From Homarus americanus (Eukaryota; Arthropoda; Malacostraca; Decapoda; Nephropidae), in NCBI RefSeq assembly GCF_018991925.1, contig NW_024737042.1, forward strand, positions 20,859,763-20,923,762: a stretch of 64,000 nt of DNA, given 5' to 3'. This document shows, in pieces, positions 58,100 to 64,000 of this stretch. The notes below the pieces were generated by a model. The model was not told the origin of the DNA. It saw only the letters and a program-made list of their open reading frames with translations, and did no database searches. How positions within the stretch are numbered: position 1 is the first letter of the stretch; each line of letters starts with the position of its first letter. Position numbers and translations under genes: made by a program.

Positions 58100-59296
58100 T
58101 ATACAGAGGGGGGTGAGATCAGGTCCACAATGGTCAGGTATTAGGTAATGACCCTACTAATCTTTAAAAAGCACCGCAACGGTCGGTAGTCAGGTCAGAG
58201 GGTAAGGTGACCCAACCTTCTCACCTGGTTACAAATCTTCTTAATTACAAATTTGTCCAGTTTGTACATGCCATTACTCAATTTCATGTTGACTGCTTCG
58301 GTGTGTTTAATGAGACTAGATTCTATAATATTCCTACTGTCAATTGAATTACAAGGTAATATTGAGGAGGCATTATCCCAGTCAATGCAATGCTTATTAT
58401 CCCTCAGATGAACAAACAGAGCATTGGATTCCTGGCCTGTCCTAACACTGTATTTATATTGTTTAAGTCTAGTTTCAAGATCTTTACCTGTCTGGCCTAA
58501 GTAAAACATATTACATTCCTTGCAAGGAACTTTATAACTGCAACCAATTGTGTTGTTGGGGGAGTTCTTGATTAATATTTGTTTAACAGTGCATGAGTTT
58601 TTAAATGCCACATTGACGTTCCAGGTTTTTAGTTGAAAAGGAATTTGAGAGAAATTTTTGTGAAATGATAATACTAAGAGATTCTTTTGGTCATGGGTGG
58701 GCTTGGGATCAGTTCTATAAAAAGATTTCTTAGTAATGTTCAGGCATTTGTCTATGAAAGATCTAGGGTATTTAAGGTTTGAGCCAATATTATAGATATA
58801 TTTATATTCCTCATCAATGAATTCCGGGCTGCAAATTCTCAAAGCACGTAAAAACAGTGTTGAAAATACTTACTGTTTGACTCTATTATGGTGGGCAGAA
58901 TAATAATGAATGTATGAACACACATTAGTAGGTTCTCTATAAATACTGAACTTAAAGGTGTTACCTATTCTGTGTATCAGACAGTCTAGGAAAGGCAATT
59001 TACAGTCATGCTCTAATTCCACAGTGAATTTGATCGAGGGGGCTAAGTTATTAAGTTATGACAGGAAAGCTTTTAGGTCCTCATTACTTGGCCAGAGACA
59101 TAATACATCATCTACATATCTAAACCAGACTGCTGAAGGTGGTAAAATATTACTTAATAGTTTCTTTTCAAAGAATTCCATATATAGGTTGCTTAATACA
59201 GGTGAGAGTGGATGGGTAATCCACAGAATAGGTAACACCTTTAAGTTCAGTATTTATAGAGAACCTACTAATGTGTGTTCATACATTCATTATTCA
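58100..59296 (-). mobile_element. Penelope-like element, 5'-truncated
   Basis: Minus strand: RT C-terminal half, linker and GIY-YIG endonuclease, then about 100 bp of possible 3' sequence. The 5' end is an inverted copy of an internal segment: 59224-59296 is the reverse complement of about 58903-58975. No (TTAGG) or microsatellite tail is obvious; a (GTTATAATCATG)-type minisatellite starts immediately at the 5' side. Confidence 0.85.
58195..59238 (-). pseudogene. Penelope RT (end) and GIY-YIG endonuclease
   Basis: RT part (59238-59056): PLSPVLSNLYMEFFEKKLL and the catalytic box WFRYVDDVLCLWP, then a stop at about 59057 in KAFLS; reading continues as KFTVELEHDCKLPFLDCLIH and FSIYREPTNVCSYIHY. 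The 215-codon frame 58842-58195 has the zinc-finger-like linker (CSYKVPCKECNMFYLGQTG) and GIY-YIG core residues Y..G..G..R (FYLGQTGKDLETRLKQYKYS), then ALFVHLRDNKHCIDWDNA and the conserved Glu in RNIIESSLIKH. This RT plus GIY-YIG pair is diagnostic of Penelope-like elements. The N-terminal RT half is missing. Confidence 0.9.
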
Positions 59297-59850
59297 TAGT
59301 TGTGGTTGCTATAATCATGGTCGTGGTTGTTAAAATCATGGTCGTGGTTTTTATAATCATGGTCTTGGTTGTTATTATCATGGTCGTAGTTGTTATAATC
59401 ATGGTCGTGGTTGTTATAATCATGGTCGTGGTTGTTATAATCATGGTCGTGGTTGTTATAATCATGGTCGTGGTTGTTAAAATCATGGTCGTAGTTGTTA
59501 TAATCATGTTCGTAGTTGTTATAATCATGGTCGTGGTTGTTATAATCATGGTCGTGGTTGTTATAATCATGGTCATGGTTGTTATAATCATGGTCGTGGT
59601 TGTTATGATCGTAGTCGTGTTTGTTATAATCATAGTCGTGGTTGGTATAATCATGGTCGTTTTTGTTATAATCATTGTCGTGGTTGTTATATTCATAGTC
59701 GTGGTTGTTATAATCATGGTCGTGTTTGTTATAATCATAGTCGTGGTTGTTATAATCATAGTCGTGGTTGTTATAATCATAGTCGTGGTTGTTATAATCA
59801 TGGTCGTGGTTATGATCATGGTCGTGGTTGTTATAATCATGGCCGTGGTA
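59297..59850. repeat. 21-bp minisatellite
   Basis: About 27 copies of TTATAATCATGGTCGTGGTTG (shown shortened: TTATAATCATGGTCGTGG). Period 21 bp, so long frames stay open on both strands (Val/Ile-rich on plus, Thr/Ile/Met-rich on minus, over 195 codons each). With no start context, family or non-repeat part, these are not called as genes. Confidence 0.95.
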
Positions 59851-60311
59851 CTTACAGTATCTAATATACTGTAGGAAGGAATAGAATAAAGGTTAGAATA
59901 ATTAGTTAAAGAAATATTCACCATAAGGAGAAGACTAAGTACACACTATAGCCTAGTAAGGTCCGAAAATGCTTTGGTAAAGTTGAAACTGCGCGTCCAG
60001 ACGCATGATGAAACTCAGCTCCCCCCACCTGTCATCTCTAACTATTGTCTGTTTCCCCTTCTTTCTTCTATATACTAATCTTCCTTCCTTTACTACTCCA
60101 AACAACATTAAAAAAAAGTAGGCTAAGCGAAAAAGTGGGGGGAGGAGGAGGGATCCGTACAATAACTGCAATCGTCCTGGGACCAAGTTTGTTCCACCCT
60201 ACGAATTTTTTTGCGATTTTTCCACCAAGTTTGATGAAAAACGATTGTGCCGTTTCAGCTGCCCAGAGCAGATACACGCACGCCTTGCGCTATAGTATAT
60301 TAGACTTGAAA
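59851..60311. other. Unassigned stretch
   Basis: Contains GGGGGGAGGAGGAGGGA near 60137 and ordinary AT-rich sequence; nothing recognised. Confidence 0.4.
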
Positions 60312-61459
60312 GAATCCCTTGGGATTTGACTTCGGCTCCCTTGCTACCTTCGGTTCATGATTCCCTTTTGCTTTTCTTATATCGGTCTTAACCCTACTGG
60401 CCAATACCGTATAATAATCTTGGAGGTGAACTTCACCACGATTTATTCTCCTACCTATAGCCTTCCTTTGTCCAATAATATTTTTTAAATAATTATTTAT
60501 CCATTTAGGGTCATTGTTGTTTGATATGAGTTTTCTATATGGTACGTTCTACCTTTGTGTATTTAGTAACTCTTTATTCAAATGGTTGTGGAGCTCGTCA
60601 ACGTCAGATCTCGTGATTAGGTCATTACCAACCGTCATATTTTGTGAGGTTATCGTCGTCAGGTCTCCAGGTAAAGTGAGATTGCCCTCTGTGGGTACAT
60701 TGTGAGGGGTCACCTCACGTGAAGTCATGTAATTCACTCCCAAACGTGATACCCCTTCTTTCAGCTGCCTTTTCAACTCATCAAAGTTTGCCCTTCTGAA
60801 ATCTGGAACTTTAATGGAATTTTCCTTGTGAATGCCATTAAATTCTAACTTGAAAAGTACTTCTTTGTGATAGCTGTTTGCAAGTTCGTTCCCTACCTCG
60901 ACATTAGTAATGAGGTTTTCTCGGTTTGACAGAACTAAATCGAGTGTATTATTACTCCGGGTGGGTTCGGTTATTTGTTGACTTAGGAAACAGTCCTGAA
61001 CTGTTTCAAGAAAATCCTCTGATTCTGAGTCACCCGTAAGGTCGATCCTATATATTTGGCTAAAGTTAAAGTCGCCTACTATACAGACTTTGCTGTGTAT
61101 GGAAGCCCTGCACATTTCATCCCAAATATGTCGCTCATTAACTCCATCAAGATTGGGTGGTCTATATATTACTCCTGTGATTAATTTCTTCCTACCATCG
61201 ATTAATTTTATCCAAATTGTTTCTGTATTCAGTTCAGTTTTTATTTCCTTATATATTTCACACTTCAAATTATCCCTGACATAGATTGGTACTCGGCCTC
61301 CTTTCCTAATCTGTCTATCGGTATGGAATAATTTGTAACCTGCAATTTGGTATTCGACAGGTAACTCACGTGAGTCTAAGTTTCTCCATGTTTCGGTGAA
61401 TGCTATTATATCGAATTTTTTCAGTACACACCAACACCCTGATTTCATCCATTTTGCAT
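60312..61459 (-). pseudogene. CR1 copy 3: endonuclease and linker
   Basis: Minus strand: KMDEIRVLVCTE (about 61459), FTETWRNLDSRELPVEYQI, VPIYVRDNLKCEI (GG of the motif changed to GR), GVIYRPPNLDGVNE, IVGDFNFSQI, SNNTLDLVLSNREN, then YHKEVLFKLEF and the linker DFRRANFDELKRQLKEGVSR to about 60312 (AREAKSNPKGF). Copy 3 keeps an extra segment (about 60640-60740) found in copy 1 but absent from copy 2. Both ends are cut by other sequence. Confidence 0.88.
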
Positions 61460-62092
61460 TTAGAGAAAAGCAAATTAATCTACATGGGTTTACAAAGGGA
61501 AAATCTTGTCTAACAAATCTGCTGACGTTTTTTAGGAAAGTCTTCGAGGTAGTAAATAATGACGAAAATTACGATGTTGTTTACTTAGACTTTAGCAAAG
61601 CGTTTGACAGAGGGGAAAGTTTTAAATTGGATAAAATCATGGCTCACCGATAGAACACAGAAGGTCAGCATAGATGGTGTTAAATCTGAGTGGGGCTGTG
61701 TAACCAGTGGGGTTCCCCAGGGGTCAGTACTGGGCCCATTCTTGTTCATAATCTACATAAACGATCTAGATACTAGGATCATCAGTTACATAAGCAAGTT
61801 TGCGGATGACACCAAAATAGGGCGGCAGATTAATTCAGGGCAGGATGCAAATGCACTACAGGAGGATTTAAATAAACTGCAGGAGTGGTCAGGAAAATGG
61901 CAAATGAAATTCAACACCAGCAAGTGCAGCGTACTTAATATTGGAAGAACAAATACTGTCAATGTATACAGCCTTAACAACATCAACCTAGAGAGGTCGA
62001 CTTGTGAAAGAGACTTAGGGGTACTTGTAAGCCCGGACCTACGGCCTAGAAAACAGTGCGTTAATGTAAGTAATAAGAGTGCAGATGTCTTA
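61457..62092 (+). pseudogene. CR1-type RT fragment, opposite orientation
   Basis: Plus strand: FTKGKSCLTNLLTFFRKVFE, VVYLDFSKAFDRG, a frameshift near 61615, then [34 protein letters not shown], active site SKFADDTKIG, LQEWSGKWQMKFNTSKC and CERDLGVLVSPDLRPRKQC, ending near 62092. Protein differs from copies 1 and 2 (DLDTRI, NTVNVYSLNN), so it is a related but separate CR1 subfamily. It starts exactly where copy 3 stops. Confidence 0.87.
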
Positions 62093-62260
62093 TTGCAACT
62101 GTATCTTGCGTTAGTCAGCCGCACCTCGACTTCCTTTATTTTCAAGTTTTCTTCCTTGACCTTCACTAACTTGACCAGTAGTTTGGCCCTCAAAAGGGCA
62201 CAGCTCTGCTCACAAGTAGCATTAGCCATTACTGACAATAGTCGTCAGTCTATGAATATC
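62093..62260 (-). pseudogene. CR1 ORF1 N-terminal fragment
   Basis: Minus strand: MANATCEQSCALLRAKL (ATG about 62229) and LVKVKEENLKIKEVEVR, the CR1 ORF1 start and coiled coil. It ends at the 3' limit of the plus-strand RT fragment. It could be the 5' part of copy 3 separated by the RT fragment. Confidence 0.8.
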
Positions 62261-63236
62261 CTCTACAGTAGCATAGCATGAAGACTTTTTATTATATAGT
62301 TCACAATGTGGTCAAAGCTGGTTGCTGGCTGGAGTGAAACCCACGAGTTTATAGGTTAGAAGGTCTCAGAGATATACAAGACTGAGTCTAGAATATAAAT
62401 TAGTTTTTCAAATGTTGTGTTCAGCGGGGGAGTCTTTTTTTTTTCGGGAAGTTTCCATAAATGTTCATGACATAATGGTGGAAGGGAGCATGGGTAAAGG
62501 AGGGTTTAAGGAAGAAGATTTGAGAAATGGGTCAGGGTAGGAGATTGAAGAATGAAGGCATAAGGAGGGAGTGAGAGATGAGAAGGGACATAAGAGAAGG
62601 GAGAAAGATGGGATGAAGAGAGAGAAAGAGATAGAGAGAGAGAGAGAGAGAGTAGGGAATGGGGGACTAGAAGAGGGAGGGGTAAGTAGGAAAGGGGATG
62701 GAAAATGGAAGGGTAGGACGGTGCACGGTTGAGAGCTATGACAGGGTCGTGACTGGCTGCACCTGCCCAATTACACCTTTACTGCCAGAATAATTAATGA
62801 CTCAAGGTAAATCATTGAGAAACTTGGCCATAGGCAACTTTGAGTTAAGATTTAGCACATATATACATCGACCCACAGCCATTGGTACCACACACCCCTT
62901 GGTTATCGACATGGTATTTGGTCGTTCTGATATACGACTATCCTTCCTCTCCATTCATCAGGATAATTGTTTGCACAGTGTGTGTGTGTGTGGAATCGAA
63001 CATAAAACAAAATTATAACGAACCATCTACTGATTTTTAGCTTCGACAGCCACAGAAAGTGGAAAAATTCCACTCACAGTCCATGTTATGGATTATCTGA
63101 GAAGAAACACCCATACTCTTCGTCTTCTCAGGGCTCCGAGGATTGAAAATAAATTAAACGAATATGAAATTACCCTTCGAATTCTGACACACTCTAACCA
63201 CTTCACTTTCTAAATAAATGAAAAATAATTCATACT
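62261..63236. other. Unassigned stretch with purine-rich block
   Basis: 62470-62720 is A/G-rich with a (GA)n run at 62620-62652. A short (GT)n is near 62980. No gene recognised. Confidence 0.5.
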
Positions 63237-63527
63237 CAGATTATAAGTGGAAGGCAGGGCTAAACAAAGGGGACATTACAAAGGTACTCAAACTATCCAA
63301 CCAGGAGCGAACTCGTAACAATGGTTTTAAATTAGACAAATTTAGATTTAGACGTGAAATAGGTAAACACTGGTTTGGATACAGAGTAGTGGATGAATGG
63401 AACAAGTTACCAAATATCATCATTAACTCGAATACGTTGAATAGGGGTTGGGTGTAAACGGGACTGCCCAGTATGGGCCAATAGACCCGCTGCACTCTGC
63501 ACTTTCCTCCATTCTTATGTTCTTATC
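63237..63527 (+). mobile_element. CR1 3'-end fragment
   Basis: Plus strand: YKWKAGLNKGDITKVLKLSN, RTRNNGFKLDKFRFRREIG and WNKLPNIIINSNTLN, then the CR1 3' UTR (CAGTATGGGCCAATAGACCC) and tail CATTCTTATGTTCTTAT. Very close to copy 2; a short deletion removes the last residues before RGWV. Ordinary 5'-truncated insertion. Confidence 0.9.
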
Positions 63528-63592
63528 ACTTTATGTATGATTGTAGAGAGCGGCGTTGATGGGCATGAGAAGCGTGGCAATATACCAGGGAG

Positions 63593-63778
63593 GGTGCTAC
63601 TATAGTATGCAGTCTACCGAACTGGAGCTACTAGGTTAGGTTAGGTTAGGTTAAGATATATTAGATTACGTTAGGGTTGGTTAATTGATGCTATAGTGTA
63701 AGTATTCCGGTAGACCAATTCCAGCTCGGTATAACCGCATCCAACTCGGTAGACCGCATTTTAAACTGTAGTAGCACC
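63593..63778. mobile_element. hAT-type MITE with 8-bp target duplication
   Basis: 186 bp with terminal inverted repeats GGTGCTACTATAGT and ACTGTAGTAGCACC (13 of 14 bases complementary), continuing inward as GCAGTCTACCGAACTGGA versus GGTCTACCGAGTTGGA. A perfect direct repeat CCAGGGAG flanks it (63585-63592 and 63779-63786). Eight-base duplications are typical of hAT elements. A (GGTTA)n run lies inside at about 63633-63655. Confidence 0.88.
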
Positions 63779-63786
63779 CCAGGGAG

Positions 63787-64000
63787 CGTCTGCTTAAAAT
63801 AGGTCTTTCAATAATAATATTTATTTAGAAATTAAAATTGTCCGTGTTCATTAATGCACAACCGCTGCAGCAAGCCATATTCTGCTAACAATATGCAGCA
63901 ATAATCTCCTCCTAGCTTATAATGTTGGTTCTGGTCGTCATAAACAACGAAAAAAGGCATCAGAAGATCCAAGCCTCACCAGACGTTGAATCTAAGTATA
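63787..64000. other. Unassigned end of window
   Basis: No recognised feature. Confidence 0.4.

Noticed and set aside
59268..59924. Over 190-codon frames on both strands
   Set aside because: Produced by the 21-bp minisatellite; no unique sequence or start context.

Overview
The window looks like gene-poor, repeat-packed nuclear DNA from an arthropod, most likely a decapod crustacean. Pointers are three interstitial runs of the arthropod telomere motif (TTAGG/CCTAA), very long (AAT)n, (TA)n, (GT)n and (CA)n microsatellites, and a transposon mix of CR1 with an SGNH-esterase ORF1, Penelope, BEL/Pao, Ty3/gypsy and hAT. The taxon is an inference. No host protein-coding gene could be recognised; almost every credible coding signal is a transposable element (TE), mostly broken.

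Layout. 1-2.1 kb: unassigned with a (TA)n tract. 2.1-5.4 kb: one 32-bp minisatellite array split by a solo LTR and by a non-autonomous element (copy A) carrying a 45-bp minisatellite. 5.6-6.2 kb: truncated copy B between two (GT)n tracts. 6.7-7.1 kb: 18-bp minisatellite. 8.1-8.6 kb: three 175-185-bp tandem units. 9.1-10.6 kb: a hAT pseudogene, a BEL/Pao integrase remnant and a 36-bp tandem repeat. 12.0-16.9 kb: a complete-ended LTR retrotransposon with integrase sequence upstream of RT (Gmr1-like order). 17.0-22.9 kb: a second hAT pseudogene split by a solo LTR (5-bp duplication) and by a 3.9-kb CR1. 23.3-24.1 kb: a LINE fragment. 24.8-28.8 kb: a nearly complete minus-strand CR1. 29-33 kb: CR1 scraps, (CCTAA)n, a MITE arm and a decayed ORF of a repetitive family with nuclease-like motifs. 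35.0-37.8 kb: element C and its probable partner LINE D, head to tail and separated and flanked by (GT)n. 37.9-40.9 kb: another LINE. 41.2-48.4 kb: a minus-strand LINE interrupted by a pogo-like MITE and by a 3.2-kb transposon with long terminal inverted repeats and a frameshifted, unclassified gene. 48.4-57.2 kb: largely featureless apart from purine/pyrimidine-rich and microsatellite tracts. 57.3-59.9 kb: a tRNA-like SINE head, a palindrome with a hammerhead-like core, an assembly gap, a Penelope-like element and a 21-bp minisatellite. 60.3-63.5 kb: several CR1 pieces. 63.6-63.8 kb: a 186-bp MITE with a perfect 8-bp target duplication.

The strongest candidates for undescribed biology are (i) the TIR transposon at 44.8-48.0 kb, whose ends are aligned by an identical 67-bp spacing between two conserved blocks and whose insertion is confirmed because it splits a LINE endonuclease; and (ii) the non-autonomous A/B/C family that shares its 3' end with LINE D and repeatedly lies against (GT)n tracts. 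The insertion order can be read from the nesting: minisatellite before solo LTR and A; LINE before TIR element and MITE; hAT before solo LTR and CR1.
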